NCBI RefSeq assembly: GCF_000720485.1
Contig: NZ_JOAX01000013.1
Span: forward strand, 252,205-316,204
DNA from: Streptomyces ochraceiscleroticus
Lineage (GTDB): Bacteria > Actinomycetota > Actinomycetes > Streptomycetales > Streptomycetaceae
Direction: 5' to 3'
Length of the DNA stretch: 64,000 bases
The translations under genes were made by a program, and so were the position numbers. This document shows positions 33,720-42,882 of this stretch, piece after piece (the first letter of the stretch is position 1; every line of letters starts with the position of its first letter). The notes beneath the pieces are model-generated. The model was not told the origin of the DNA and did not search any database. It worked only from the letters and a program-made list of their open reading frames with translations.

Positions 33720-35650
33720 GCCGCCCTCGCACGTGCCGCGGGCAGCGCCAGGGCGACGGCCAGGGGCCCGTCCATGAAGACCAAGCCGTGCTCCGTCAGC
33801 TCGAGGAGCATTTCCTGCACGGCCTCGACCGGCTCCTCCAGTTCCAGCTGATCGCGGGCGGCGGCCGCCGTCACGGGACGAGTGCTGCACGCCAGATAGA
33901 GGTCGGCGAGGGAGCCCTCGAACGTGTACGTGCCCTCGTCCCCCGCGCGCCTCGCGTCCTGGATCTGCACGAAATGCGGCGCCCGCCAGTACTCCAGCCT
34001 GGGCCGGTTCCCGCCCTGCCAGGCCGCCGTCCAGTCCTCGACGGCTTGCCGCAGTGGCAGAGAGCGGCCCTCCGGCAAGGCGCCGTCCATGCCGTAGTCG
34101 AAGAAATAAGCAACCCGGTCGAGGTCGATGCTGCGGGGATAGACATGGCGGTAGCCGCGCTCGGGCCGACAGTACGAGAGGAGCGTCTCCCGTTCGTTGT
34201 AGAGCGGGCTGAAGCGCTCCATCCAGATCCGGTCGGCACTCGACGGCGGTTGCAGATGCCATAAGTGGGGGATGACTGCCGCTTGGTCGGCGTAATCCTG
34301 CGGGGTCTCGCCGGGAAACCCCCAGAGCAGATTCCAGGACACGTGAATCCGGTAGTGCTGCGCCCAGCGCAGCAGATTGATGTTCTGGGCAGCGCTGACA
34401 CCCTTGCGCATCAGGCGAAGCACGTGCGAACTCAGCGATTCCAGACCGGGCTGTATCTGCGTCACGCCGGCGTCCGCCAGCAGCTTGAGCTGCGCCCTGC
34501 TCAGGTTGGCCTTGACCTCGTAGAAGATTTCGTAGTTGGTGTCACTTTCGACGAGGGCGGGGAACAGCGTCCGCAGATAACTCATGTCGAGAATGTTGTC
34601 CACGGTCTCGAAGCGGAAGGTGCGGTATCTACGTGCCTGCTCGCCGAACTCCTCCAGCACGCGCTGGGGCGACTTGGCCCTGAACTGCATGGCGTTCGCG
34701 TTGAGACCGCAGAAGGTGCAGTGATGCTTCGCCCCCCACCAGCACCCCCGAGCGGTTTCGAGCGGTAACCACACCGTCCGGTGGGCGGCACGCGGAAGGA
34801 GGGCCAGGCTTTCGGCGCGCCTGAAGTATTCGTCGTAATCCGGCGTGGGCAGATCGTCGAGCCGGTTAAAAGGGGGCGGGGACGGTGTCGCGGTCACTTG
34901 GCCGTCGACGCGACGGGCCAGACCGGGGACGGTGCCGAGATCACCACCGGCAGCGAGGGTGTCGAGGAGGCGGGGGAGAACGGCGTCACCCTCACCGATG
35001 ACAGCCGCGTCTATGCAGTCGACGGAGCGTACGAACTCGACGCCCATCTCGCCGTCGAAATTGGCGCCGCCGAACAAGGTGAACAGCTCCGGGTACCGCT
35101 GCTTGAGGCGACGCGCCAGGGCGAAAGACGCCGTATTCTGTTGAAAAGTCGAGCTGAAACCCGCCACCTGTACCTCGTGCCAGGGGAACGCCTCCATGAG
35201 GTCGTCGAGGTAGGCAGGGACATCACAGCACCGCGTGTGCAGGAGCCGGTCCCGCAATTGCCCGCGTGATCCGTCGGCCAGGCAGGCGAGTTCGTCGGCG
35301 AAGTCATCGAGGAGTTGCGCCTCCGGATCGGGCGCCGCATCTCCGAAGGCCGCGGGGGAGAACAGCCAGTCACCGACCATGCCTCGGCGCTGCTCGGAGA
35401 GCGCGCGATAGTAGTCCGTGCCGATCCGCTTCGCGAAGTCGAGGTTGGCGTGGAAGGTGCGTACCGGGAATCCGCTCGCGCTGCCGATCGCCTTGAGCAG
35501 CCCCAGTTGTATGGAGGGGCGGCGGAAGTCCATGAAAGGCATGGAAACAAGGACCACCGGACATGACGCGCGCTGCTCCGCGAGGCCGGAAGCGACGTGC
35601 TGCAGGGGCGCGAGCGAGGCGGCAGCCCCGGCCCGCGGGACGCGGGGCAT
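33713..35650 (-). CDS. RiPP-maturation radical SAM/B12-binding enzyme
   Basis: This 645-aa protein has an N-terminal cobalamin-binding-like Rossmann domain (about 30-250). A radical SAM domain follows, with Cys303, Cys311 and Cys314 in RGCWWGAKHHCTFCG; this CX7CX2C spacing is characteristic of the RiPP-maturation radical SAM C-methyltransferase group. SAM-binding strands follow (RFETVDNILDM, EVKANLSRAQLKLLADAGVT). The C-terminal part is an auxiliary domain, possibly for leader binding. ATG 35650 follows GGAGGTGG. It lies 59 bp after the candidate precursor gene on the same strand. Predicted role: C-methylation or a related radical modification of the precursor core. Confidence 0.88.
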   Translation of the reverse strand: MPRVPRAGAAASLAPLQHVASGLAEQRASCPVVLVSMPFMDFRRPSIQLGLLKAIGSASGFPVRTFHANLDFAKRIGTDYYRALSEQRRGMVGDWLFSPAAFGDAAPDPEAQLLDDFADELACLADGSRGQLRDRLLHTRCCDVPAYLDDLMEAFPWHEVQVAGFSSTFQQNTASFALARRLKQRYPELFTLFGGANFDGEMGVEFVRSVDCIDAAVIGEGDAVLPRLLDTLAAGGDLGTVPGLARRVDGQVTATPSPPPFNRLDDLPTPDYDEYFRRAESLALLPRAAHRTVWLPLETARGCWWGAKHHCTFCGLNANAMQFRAKSPQRVLEEFGEQARRYRTFRFETVDNILDMSYLRTLFPALVESDTNYEIFYEVKANLSRAQLKLLADAGVTQIQPGLESLSSHVLRLMRKGVSAAQNINLLRWAQHYRIHVSWNLLWGFPGETPQDYADQAAVIPHLWHLQPPSSADRIWMERFSPLYNERETLLSYCRPERGYRHVYPRSIDLDRVAYFFDYGMDGALPEGRSLPLRQAVEDWTAAWQGGNRPRLEYWRAPHFVQIQDARRAGDEGTYTFEGSLADLYLACSTRPVTAAAARDQLELEEPVEAVQEMLLELTEHGLVFMDGPLAVALALPAARARAAQ

Positions 35651-35709
35651 GCGTCACCACCTCCGTTACGGCCAAGGGGCGGACGTCTGCCGGCGCATGG
35701 CCCGAGTGA

Positions 35710-36036
35710 CTAACCGCTCGGGGGCTCCTCGTTCTTTTCCTGTGCGGCGCCGGCTTCCGGATCCTTGGTCTTCTCCGGGGTCGACCTGCGCCTTACGGGT
35801 TCATAGATTTTGAAGATTTCATCGTACCCGGATGTCTGTGACACGCCCTTGGTCCGCTTGATTCGGGAGCCCATGCTGTCGGACTGGCTCAGGGAACTTT
35901 CGGCGTAATACCTGCCGGCTGCCTGGAAAACGGCGCTCAGCGCCCCTCGCTCGTTCTCGGAGAGATGAGGCTCCAGTGAATTCAACTTCTGGATGAGACC
36001 TGTCAGGTCCTCTTCGCTGATCCGATCGACCGACAT
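35710..36036 (-). CDS. Candidate RiPP precursor peptide
   Basis: This 108-aa protein has a helical, acidic N-terminal half (EEDLTGLIQKLNSLEPHLSE, then ERGALSAVFQAAGRYYAE) that looks like a leader. A central segment with Ser/Thr/Tyr and basic residues (VSQTSGYDEIFKIYEPVRRR) could be the core. The end is highly charged and low in complexity. ATG 36036 has AGGAGG about 6 nt upstream. Its place directly before the radical SAM gene supports a substrate role. It contains no Cys, so lanthipeptide chemistry is excluded. A non-precursor accessory role is possible. Confidence 0.68.
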   Translation of the reverse strand: MSVDRISEEDLTGLIQKLNSLEPHLSENERGALSAVFQAAGRYYAESSLSQSDSMGSRIKRTKGVSQTSGYDEIFKIYEPVRRRSTPEKTKDPEAGAAQEKNEEPPSG

Positions 36037-36297
36037 GCCGGCCTCCTGGTGGTGGAATTCCGTCTGCGGAATTTGCAGGTTTTCCTGGACCAGACCTGGG
36101 CTGCAGAATGCGATGGATATTTCTCGGCGCAGGTGGAGCGAGCGGCGAGTAAGAGGACGGAGCACTGGATACTCGCAGAATCCTCGAATGTGGGAAAGTC
36201 TGTCGAGGCAGGTGTGAGTCGTCAAGAGGGCGCAGCGTCCGCACTACGCAGGACATCTCTGCCGGCATACACAGCCCGTCGTGCAGCGGCGTCGATG

Positions 36298-39174
36298 TCA
36301 CTGCCGTACGTCGTTGAGCTTGGCGCGCACCTGGGCGGCGTCAGGATGGCTGAGGCTGTCGAGGATCGTCAGGGCATGCCGCCAGGCGGCCAGGGCTGCC
36401 TGCGTCTCGCCGATGGCGTAGTGGGAATCGCCGAGGGAGCACAAGGTGTCGGCCTCGTTGTACTGATCCCCGATCTCCCGATAGAGGTCGAGTGCCTGCT
36501 CGTAACACGCAATGGCCTCCTGGCACCGGTCGAGATGCCGGTACACGAAGCCGAGGCTGTCCCAGGTGTCCGCCTGGTCGAAGCGGTCGCCCAGCTCCTT
36601 CTGCAGTTCAAGGGCACGGCGGCAGTAGGTGAGGCCCTCCTCGTGGTTTCCCAGCTGGGAGACGAACCACCCGACCGCGTTGAGGGCCCGTGCCCGGCCG
36701 GTGCGGTGCCCGGCCACCCCGAAGAGTTCCAGGGCCTGTTCGGCGTGCGGAAGTGCCTCGCGGTAGCGGCACTGCCGGTCCAGTGCCCAGGCCAGCGTCC
36801 GGTGCGCGTGGGCCTGGCCGGCGGCGTCGCCGAGCTCTGCGAACAGGGTCAGCGCCTGTTCCGCGTGGTCATGGGTGTCCTGGTAGCGGCCGAGACGCAG
36901 ATACGCGTACGCCAGGCACACGTGGATGACGGCTTGGGCGTGTGTGTTGCCCTGGCGGCGGGCGGTCTCCAGCGCGATCCGGTGTGCCGAAGCAGCGTCG
37001 TGCCAGTGGCTCCGGCGGTCGAAGAAGGGGGTGAGAGTCCAGGCGAGCTGCCAGGCGTGAACGTCGAAGCGGCTGTCCGCGGCCTGTTGGAGTACCGCGA
37101 GGAGGACGTTGTGTTCCGTGGCGAACCACGCCAACGCCCTGTGGTGGTCCTCGAACTGCCCGACGACGACCGAGGGGTCGGCTGCTGCCGGCGCGATGTG
37201 ATCGTCGCGGTACGGATTGAGCAGCAGGCTGGCCTGGTAAGCGGTGTGCAGGTAGTAGTCGAGCATCCGGTGCAGGGCCGCATGCCTCTCGGCGTTGGGG
37301 TCGTGGGCCATGGAGAGTTCGGCGGCGTAGGCGCGTAGCAGGTCGTGACGGGTGAAGCGGCCGGGCATGCACTCCGTGATCAGTTGTGCGTGGGACAACT
37401 CGGCAAGCGGGGGCTTCACCTGTGCGGGCGGGACTCCGGCCAGTGCTGCCGCAGCCAGGGCGTCGATGTCCGGGGCGGGGTGCTGGCCCAGCAGCCGGAA
37501 CAACCGGGCCGCCGGGGGAGTCAACTGCTGGTAGGACCAGGAGAACACCGCCCGGATGTTGGTGACGTCGTCTCCGCCGTCCAGGCAGTCGAGCCCGCCG
37601 TTGACGGTGTGCAGCTCCTTGGCCAGCGCGGCGAGGGGGAACTGCGGACTCAGAGTGGCGCGTGCGGCCACGATGGCCAGGGCGAGCGGCAGACGCGCGC
37701 AGGAGGTGATGATGTCGTCCACCGCGTCCCATTCCGCCGAGAGGCACTGCCGGCCGATGCGGTTGCTGAGCATGCTCCGCGCTTCGGCGGGGGACAGCAG
37801 GTCGAGAGCCACCGGATGGGCCCCGTCGGTGGCCACGAGGCCGGCAAGTTGGTTCCGGCTGGTGACGATGACCAGGCAGCCTGATGATCCGGGGAGCAAC
37901 GGACGTACCTGTTCGGCATCGCGCGCGTTGTCGAGAACGACCAGCACGCGCCGGTTCGCCAGCAGACTCCGATACAGAGCGGCCTGTGCTGCGGGATCGA
38001 CCGGTATCTGCTCAGGGGGAACCGTGAAGGCGTCCAGGAACCCGCGTATCGCTGCCGCCGGCTCCATCGCGGGTCCGCTCGGGTCGAACCCGCGGAGATT
38101 CACGTACAGTTGGCCGTCCGGAAAGCGGTCACGGACCTCATGCGCCCAATGAATCGCCAGGGCAGTCTTGCCCACACCGGCCGTTCCGCCGATAGCGGCG
38201 ATCACCGCTGCACCGCAGGGATCGCAGCCTTCCGCAGGCACCAGTGCGTTGAGCCGGGCCAGCACATCGGCCCGGCCGGTGAATCCGACTGTGCGATGCG
38301 GCAGTTGAGCGGGGATCACCGGCTCGCGCTGTGCCGTTGCTTCTTCTACTGGGACCGCACCGGCGTTCAGAGCGGGGGGCTGCGGTGCATCGAGAGCCGG
38401 ATCGGCGGTCAGGATCTGTTCATGCATGCGCTGCAACGGTTCACAGGGTTCGATGCCGAGCTCGTCGTGCAGTAACAGGCGGGCCTGGCGGAAGGCGGCC
38501 AGCGCCTCGGTCCTGTGCCCCGACCGGTGCAGCGCCAGCATGAGCAGACCATGCAGATTCTCACGGAGCGGATGGTCCACCAGGAGCTGCCGTAACTCAC
38601 CGACCAGATCGAGGGTGCTGCCGAGTGCCAGATCCAGTTCGATGCGTTCTTCGGTTACGGTGCGCCGTCGTTCTTCCAGCCGGTCCCGTTCGGCGTCGAT
38701 CAGGGGGCTGCTCAGACCCTCGCAGACCTGTCCACGCCATAGCCCCAACGCATTGTGCAGTGCTTCGGCCGCTGTCGACAACTCGCCGGCCGCCCGAGCG
38801 GCATGGGCACGGACGACCTCATGATCGAAACGGATCAGATCCAGGCCGTTGGCGGGTACGGTCAGCCGGTAGCCGGCTTCGGTCCACCTGAGCACGTCGG
38901 AAGGCTCGCGGGGGGACCGCCCGGGGTCGAGTACCCGGCGCAGCCCGGAGGCATGTCGTTGCAGTAGGTTCACCGCGCGCGTCGGAGACGTCGGGCCCCA
39001 AACCGCTTTCATGAGCTGCTCGCGGCTCAGTGGGTGGTTCGCGTGCAGCAGCAGTGCCGAGAGCACTGTTCGCTGCTGCGCTTGGCCAAGGTGCAGCTCG
39101 GAATCTCCCCGCCATGCACGCAAGGGGCCGAGCACTTGAAAACGCAATGTTCCTGGCGCAGCCTGATCGGCCAT
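36298..39174 (-). CDS. SARP-family activator with NB-ARC and TPR domains
   Basis: This 958-aa AfsR/SARP-type regulator has an OmpR-like winged helix (about 10-105; LSALLLHANHPLSREQLMKA) and a bacterial transcriptional activation domain (about 110-255). An ATPase of the NB-ARC/STAND type follows, with P-loop GGTAGVGKTALA near 325 and VLVVLDNARDAEQV as Walker B; a C-terminal TPR array begins around residue 690. It binds DNA upstream of biosynthetic promoters and recruits RNA polymerase. It lies upstream of and co-directional with the candidate precursor and radical SAM genes and is the likely pathway activator. Confidence 0.93.
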   Translation of the reverse strand: MADQAAPGTLRFQVLGPLRAWRGDSELHLGQAQQRTVLSALLLHANHPLSREQLMKAVWGPTSPTRAVNLLQRHASGLRRVLDPGRSPREPSDVLRWTEAGYRLTVPANGLDLIRFDHEVVRAHAARAAGELSTAAEALHNALGLWRGQVCEGLSSPLIDAERDRLEERRRTVTEERIELDLALGSTLDLVGELRQLLVDHPLRENLHGLLMLALHRSGHRTEALAAFRQARLLLHDELGIEPCEPLQRMHEQILTADPALDAPQPPALNAGAVPVEEATAQREPVIPAQLPHRTVGFTGRADVLARLNALVPAEGCDPCGAAVIAAIGGTAGVGKTALAIHWAHEVRDRFPDGQLYVNLRGFDPSGPAMEPAAAIRGFLDAFTVPPEQIPVDPAAQAALYRSLLANRRVLVVLDNARDAEQVRPLLPGSSGCLVIVTSRNQLAGLVATDGAHPVALDLLSPAEARSMLSNRIGRQCLSAEWDAVDDIITSCARLPLALAIVAARATLSPQFPLAALAKELHTVNGGLDCLDGGDDVTNIRAVFSWSYQQLTPPAARLFRLLGQHPAPDIDALAAAALAGVPPAQVKPPLAELSHAQLITECMPGRFTRHDLLRAYAAELSMAHDPNAERHAALHRMLDYYLHTAYQASLLLNPYRDDHIAPAAADPSVVVGQFEDHHRALAWFATEHNVLLAVLQQAADSRFDVHAWQLAWTLTPFFDRRSHWHDAASAHRIALETARRQGNTHAQAVIHVCLAYAYLRLGRYQDTHDHAEQALTLFAELGDAAGQAHAHRTLAWALDRQCRYREALPHAEQALELFGVAGHRTGRARALNAVGWFVSQLGNHEEGLTYCRRALELQKELGDRFDQADTWDSLGFVYRHLDRCQEAIACYEQALDLYREIGDQYNEADTLCSLGDSHYAIGETQAALAAWRHALTILDSLSHPDAAQVRAKLNDVRQ

Positions 39175-39387
39175 CAGCGCCCTCCATGGGTGGAACAGGG
39201 CGCCTCAATGCTAGCGCGGGGCCGGAGACCGGCATATCTAATATGTTGGGTACTTCTCGGCACGCTTTATTCGTTCAACTATCACCCGGAACGCGGCTGA
39301 TGGTGGACGAGGCGATCTGGAACGGCGGCATCCGCCGACCCGTGCCTGCAATGGTCACCCGGCAGAGCACGGGAGGAGCCATTGACC

Positions 39388-39648
39388 TCAGAGCTGCCGG
39401 ACTTTGATTCTTCCACCACACCAGCTCGGACACCTCCAGCCGCATGCCTCGCTGTCATCGCGTCGTCGTAGCTGTTCGCGACTGATCCGACCGAGGCTGA
39501 GGCGCCGCTGCCGGGCCCTGTCGCTCACGCCGTCGGCGTACTTCGCCCGCAAGAGCAGGCCGCGGTCGGCGGCATCGGCGTGGCCATGGCCACCGCCTGA
39601 GCTGCTCGTCGCGGAGCCGGCGGGACGGCTCCTGGGCTTGCGCGGCAT
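39388..39648 (-). CDS. Small hypothetical protein (doubtful)
   Basis: An 86-aa reading from ATG 39648, basic and Arg/Ser-rich, without a recognised family. Its start codon lies inside the 18-bp palindrome, divergent from the ArsR-like gene. It could instead be non-coding. Confidence 0.22.
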   Translation of the reverse strand: MPRKPRSRPAGSATSSSGGGHGHADAADRGLLLRAKYADGVSDRARQRRLSLGRISREQLRRRDDSEACGWRCPSWCGGRIKVRQL

Positions 39649-39664
39649 TACGTAATTACGTAAT
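39647..39664. promoter_or_regulatory. 18-bp perfect palindrome, probable ArsR-type operator
   Basis: ATTACGTAATTACGTAAT reads identically on both strands and is far more A/T-rich than its surroundings. It lies 10 bp before the ArsR-like start codon, consistent with autorepression. Confidence 0.8.
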
Positions 39665-39673
39665 CTCGTGGTT

Positions 39674-40183
39674 ATGGATTTGGAAGAGCGCGTTGCCGAG
39701 CTCGAACGGCGCATGGCGGAGCTGGAGAAAGCGGGGCCGGCCGCGCCCGCCGCCGTGGGAGAGGGAGATTTCTGGGCCCTCGACGCGCTGAAGGCGCGGC
39801 ATCCGGTGACGCAGGAGGCGGACGGCGCCGTTCTGTTCACCGGAGCAGTGCGTGTGCCGACGGGGCATCGGTACGAGTGGCAGTACGGCCTCCTCACGGA
39901 GACGTTGTTCGAGGAGGGCTGGTCCGATGCGGCCGAGTCGTTCGCCGCGCTCGGCAATCCCGTACGGCTGCGGCTGCTGCGGGAGATCCTGGGTGGTCTG
40001 CGCACCGCCGCCGAACTGGCCGCGCTCGAGGACGTCGGCACGACCGGCCAGATCTATCACCATCTGCGCCAACTGACCGGCGCGGGCTGGCTGCACACCA
40101 CGGAGCGCGGCCGGTACGAGGTTCCTGCCGGGCGAGTGGTGCCGCTGCTCGTGGTGCTCACGGCCGCGCGCCCCGTGACCTGA
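39674..40183 (+). CDS. ArsR-like winged-helix regulator
   Basis: This protein of about 169 aa has an N-terminal coiled coil (DLEERVAELERRMAELEKAG), a linker domain, and a C-terminal ArsR-type HTH (FAALGNPVRLRLLREILGGL, then GTTGQIYHHLRQLTGAGWLH). Placement of the HTH at the end is typical of a Streptomyces group found beside M23 peptidases. No ribosome-binding site is seen before ATG 39674 (or GTG 39668), so the message may be leaderless. It probably regulates the next gene, 25 bp downstream. Confidence 0.85.
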   Translation: MDLEERVAELERRMAELEKAGPAAPAAVGEGDFWALDALKARHPVTQEADGAVLFTGAVRVPTGHRYEWQYGLLTETLFEEGWSDAAESFAALGNPVRLRLLREILGGLRTAAELAALEDVGTTGQIYHHLRQLTGAGWLHTTERGRYEVPAGRVVPLLVVLTAARPVT

Positions 40184-40208
40184 CCGTTTTCTGTACGAGG
40201 GGGAAGTA

Positions 40209-41063
40209 ATGTCTGTAGGCCGACGCAAGATCGCTGCGAGGATCCAGCATGCGCTGTGGCTGATCTTTTTTGCCCAGCTCGCCGTCGGATTCTTCGTGGA
40301 CCTGCCGTACAACTACTGGGTGAGCTGGCTGCCCGCGCTCGGTGCCATCGCCGTCAGCCTGGTGACTTCCCGCTCCGCCCGTCGGCGGATCGAGACGGAG
40401 CCCCCGGCGCCGGTCGAGGTCGAGCCCCCGGTCACCGGCCGCTGGTCCGCCCTCAACAGCCCCGCCGACAAGGTGCCGAGCCACGGCACGCACCACCTCG
40501 GGCAGACCTACGCCATCGACATCGTGGCCGAACCGGAGGAGGGGCCCGCTCGCCCGGACCCCGTCTGGTTCTGGCCCGTCGCCCACCGCAACCAGGCATA
40601 CCCCGCCTTCGGGGCGCCCCTGCACGCGGTGGCCGATGCCACCGTCGCGCACGCCGAGGACGGCCAGCGCGACCACCTCAGCCGCAGCTCCCTTGCCGGG
40701 GTTCTGTACTTCTGGCTGATCGAGGGCGTCGGCAGGACGCTCGGCGGGGCCCGCCGCATCGTCGGCAACCACATCGTCCTCGACCTGGGCGAAGGGACCT
40801 ACGCCGTGTACGCGCATGTCCAGCGCGGCTCGCTAGAGGTCCGGGCGGGCGACAAGGTCGTCGCCGGCCAAGTGCTCGGCCGCTGCGGGAACTCCGGCAA
40901 CTCCACCCAGCCGCACGTGCACTTCCAGCTGATGGACGGGCCGGACATGGACACGGCGCGCGGTGTGCCGTTCAGCTGGCGCGGGGTCGGGGTGCCCGCC
41001 GGCGGCGAGATGTTCACGGTTGGCGAGGAAGCCGCAGTGCCGGCACCGTCTCGCGGAGCGTAA
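40209..41063 (+). CDS. Membrane-anchored M23 (LytM) peptidase-like protein
   Basis: This 284-aa protein has two N-terminal membrane segments (about residues 13-55) and a C-terminal M23 fold. HHLGQTYAIDIV supplies the first metal ligands (His, Asp), VYAHVQRGSLEV matches the AHL-type strand and QPHVHFQL is the HxH motif. With zinc it would cut peptide crosslinks or bind peptidoglycan outside the membrane. It is co-directional with the ArsR-like gene and probably controlled by it. A terminator follows at 41094-41120. Confidence 0.85.
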   Translation: MSVGRRKIAARIQHALWLIFFAQLAVGFFVDLPYNYWVSWLPALGAIAVSLVTSRSARRRIETEPPAPVEVEPPVTGRWSALNSPADKVPSHGTHHLGQTYAIDIVAEPEEGPARPDPVWFWPVAHRNQAYPAFGAPLHAVADATVAHAEDGQRDHLSRSSLAGVLYFWLIEGVGRTLGGARRIVGNHIVLDLGEGTYAVYAHVQRGSLEVRAGDKVVAGQVLGRCGNSGNSTQPHVHFQLMDGPDMDTARGVPFSWRGVGVPAGGEMFTVGEEAAVPAPSRGA

Positions 41064-41093
41064 TCCCGCCCACCCCAAGTAGCTCTGCACAGT

Positions 41094-41120
41094 GTCTCCG
41101 TGGCATCCGGCCACGGAGAC
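41094..41120. terminator. Terminator hairpin after the M23 gene
   Basis: A perfect 10-bp stem, GTCTCCGTGG / CCACGGAGAC, with a 7-nt loop, followed by CTCCGCAAAAAG. Confidence 0.75.
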
Positions 41121-41304
41121 TCCGCAAAAAGCCGTTGGGCGGACGAGGCGACCACTGCTACATTTCCGGAGGCCGTGCGAGAGATCGAGGAGGTGGTACC
41201 CGTGAACGCAGTATCGACATGGGTGCTCCCTTCCGGGGCCACGGTCGGGCGATAGACAGGTCGTCCGGGAGCGCCGTTCCAGTGCACTCCCGAAAGGCAC
41301 GACC

Positions 41305-42045
41305 ATGCATTTCACTTCCGAGCAGCACCTCGACGACGGCGTCCTCGAACGCGAATTCACCCTCGATGAGACCCCCGGCATCCTGTGGACACCCGCATCG
41401 GCATCCGCATCCGCACCGGTGCCGCTGATTCTGCTCGGCCACCCTCCCCTCGGGCTGCGCAAGATGTATCCCCGACTGGTGGCCCGGGCCCGGCACTCCG
41501 CGGCGGACGGCTTCGCCACGGCCACCATCGAGCTCCCCGGAAGCGGCGACCGGCCCCGTTGGCCCGCCGCCGAGCAGGCCCGCGCCGACCTGCGCCGGGC
41601 GATGGAGGCCGGCGAGCCGGTCAGCGACGAGATCGTCGACGCCTTCATCCTCCCGCTGGTCGACAAGGCGGTCCCGGAATGGCAGGCCGCCCTGGACGCC
41701 CTCCTTTCGCTGCCCGAGATCGGCGGCCCGGTCGGGTACTCCGGGGGAGTGATCTCCATCGGCATCCGGCTGGCGGTGGTCGAGCCGCGCATTGTGGCCG
41801 CCGGTCTGTTCGCCGGGAGTTTCGTGCCTCGCGCCATGTTCGAGGAGGCCCGGCAGGTCACCATTCCACTGCACGTCCTGCTGCAGTGGGACGACGAAGG
41901 CAACGACCGGCAGGCGGCCCTGGACCTGTTCGACGCCTTCGGCTCCAAGGAGAAGTCCTTGCACGCCAACATGGGCGGGCACACCGGCGTCCCGCAGTTC
42001 GCGGGAGACGCCGCGGCCCAGTTCTTCACCCGACATCTGAAGTGA
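41305..42045 (+). CDS. Alpha/beta-hydrolase (dienelactone-hydrolase-like)
   Basis: This 246-aa hydrolase has PLILLGHPPLGLRKM as the oxyanion region, the nucleophile in VGYSGGVISIG, an acidic residue in LLQWDDEGNDR and the catalytic His in NMGGHTGVP. It lacks a signal peptide. Its substrate is likely an ester or lactone. The gene stands alone between two terminators. Confidence 0.85.
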   Translation: MHFTSEQHLDDGVLEREFTLDETPGILWTPASASASAPVPLILLGHPPLGLRKMYPRLVARARHSAADGFATATIELPGSGDRPRWPAAEQARADLRRAMEAGEPVSDEIVDAFILPLVDKAVPEWQAALDALLSLPEIGGPVGYSGGVISIGIRLAVVEPRIVAAGLFAGSFVPRAMFEEARQVTIPLHVLLQWDDEGNDRQAALDLFDAFGSKEKSLHANMGGHTGVPQFAGDAAAQFFTRHLK

Positions 42046-42142
42046 GGCCGGGCCGTCAGACCGGCAGCAGACAGTAGCTGGCGTCGGCCGGCCTGCCGCT
42101 CATCGAGGACAGGCCCCGGGCCTCCGCAGCTCTCCACACCGT

Positions 42143-42172
42143 GGGCCCCTGCCGAACTCTCGGCAGGGGCCC
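42143..42172. terminator. Terminator hairpin after the hydrolase
   Basis: A perfect 13-bp stem (GGGCCCCTGCCGA / TCGGCAGGGGCCC) with a four-base loop. Confidence 0.82.
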
Positions 42173-42355
42173 GTGCTGCCTGAAGTCATGAACTGTTCGT
42201 TTTCTGCAGAGCTTCGAGTGCCGCCCGAACTCGTGGACAGGTGCTGTCGGTTCTTGGGCTCTGGGCCACTTCTTGTGGTGCGGTCACACGCTGTTCTCTC
42301 GGGCCGTCTGCTGGGATGATCGCCTCATGCTTCAAGCTGGGGAGTGGGGCCTGTC

Positions 42356-42814
42356 GTGAGCGAGTGGTCACCGGAGGTGCTGGAGGTCCTGGAGGCTTCT
42401 GGATGGACGGCGGGCAGGAGGGGCGACACGACCGGCTGGCGGTCCAGGTTCGAAACGGTCGGGATCGTCATGCACGACGCTGCCGAGGGGTTTCTCCAGG
42501 AGTTCGGAGGGCTGACCGTGAGCATCGGCGGCCCGGGAATCAACCGCGCCCGGGAACCATTCGAGCTGGAGCCGGAGCTGGCTTGGGGAGAGGATGACCG
42601 GTTCTCCGAGTGGAGCGACTCCTTGGGGAGACGTCTCTTCCCGCTCGGCGAGCTCGATCACGGCCGATTCTTTCTCGGTATCGATGAGGACAATGAGATC
42701 TACCTTGTCGAGGCTTGGGTCGCCAGCTTCGGGCCGATGCCGCACGCCCTCGAAAATCTGATCCTCGGCGTGATGCCTCGCAGGATCAATGACGGTCACA
42801 GGCAGTCGGGTTAG
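42356..42814 (+). CDS. SUKH-family immunity-like protein
   Basis: This 152-aa protein has the SUKH-3 pattern: WSPEVLEVLEASGWTAGR at the start, FLQEFGGLTVSI, RLFPLGELDHGRFFLGIDED and a closing AWVASFGPMPHALENLILG. SUKH proteins neutralise polymorphic (contact-dependent) nuclease toxins. No toxin gene is adjacent, so it may be an orphan immunity gene protecting against neighbours' toxins. GTG 42356 is the likely start. Confidence 0.82.
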   Translation: MSEWSPEVLEVLEASGWTAGRRGDTTGWRSRFETVGIVMHDAAEGFLQEFGGLTVSIGGPGINRAREPFELEPELAWGEDDRFSEWSDSLGRRLFPLGELDHGRFFLGIDEDNEIYLVEAWVASFGPMPHALENLILGVMPRRINDGHRQSG

Positions 42815-42882
42815 GCCCGCTGACAGGGTCATTTGGTGAGCAGGAGCGAATTACCGGGCGGCTTGTCCTGTGGAAGCCTGGT

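Noticed and set aside
35819..36301. A minus-strand frame overlapping the candidate precursor gene
   Set aside because: Lacks a ribosome-binding site; the 108-aa frame has AGGAGG and a coherent helical leader.
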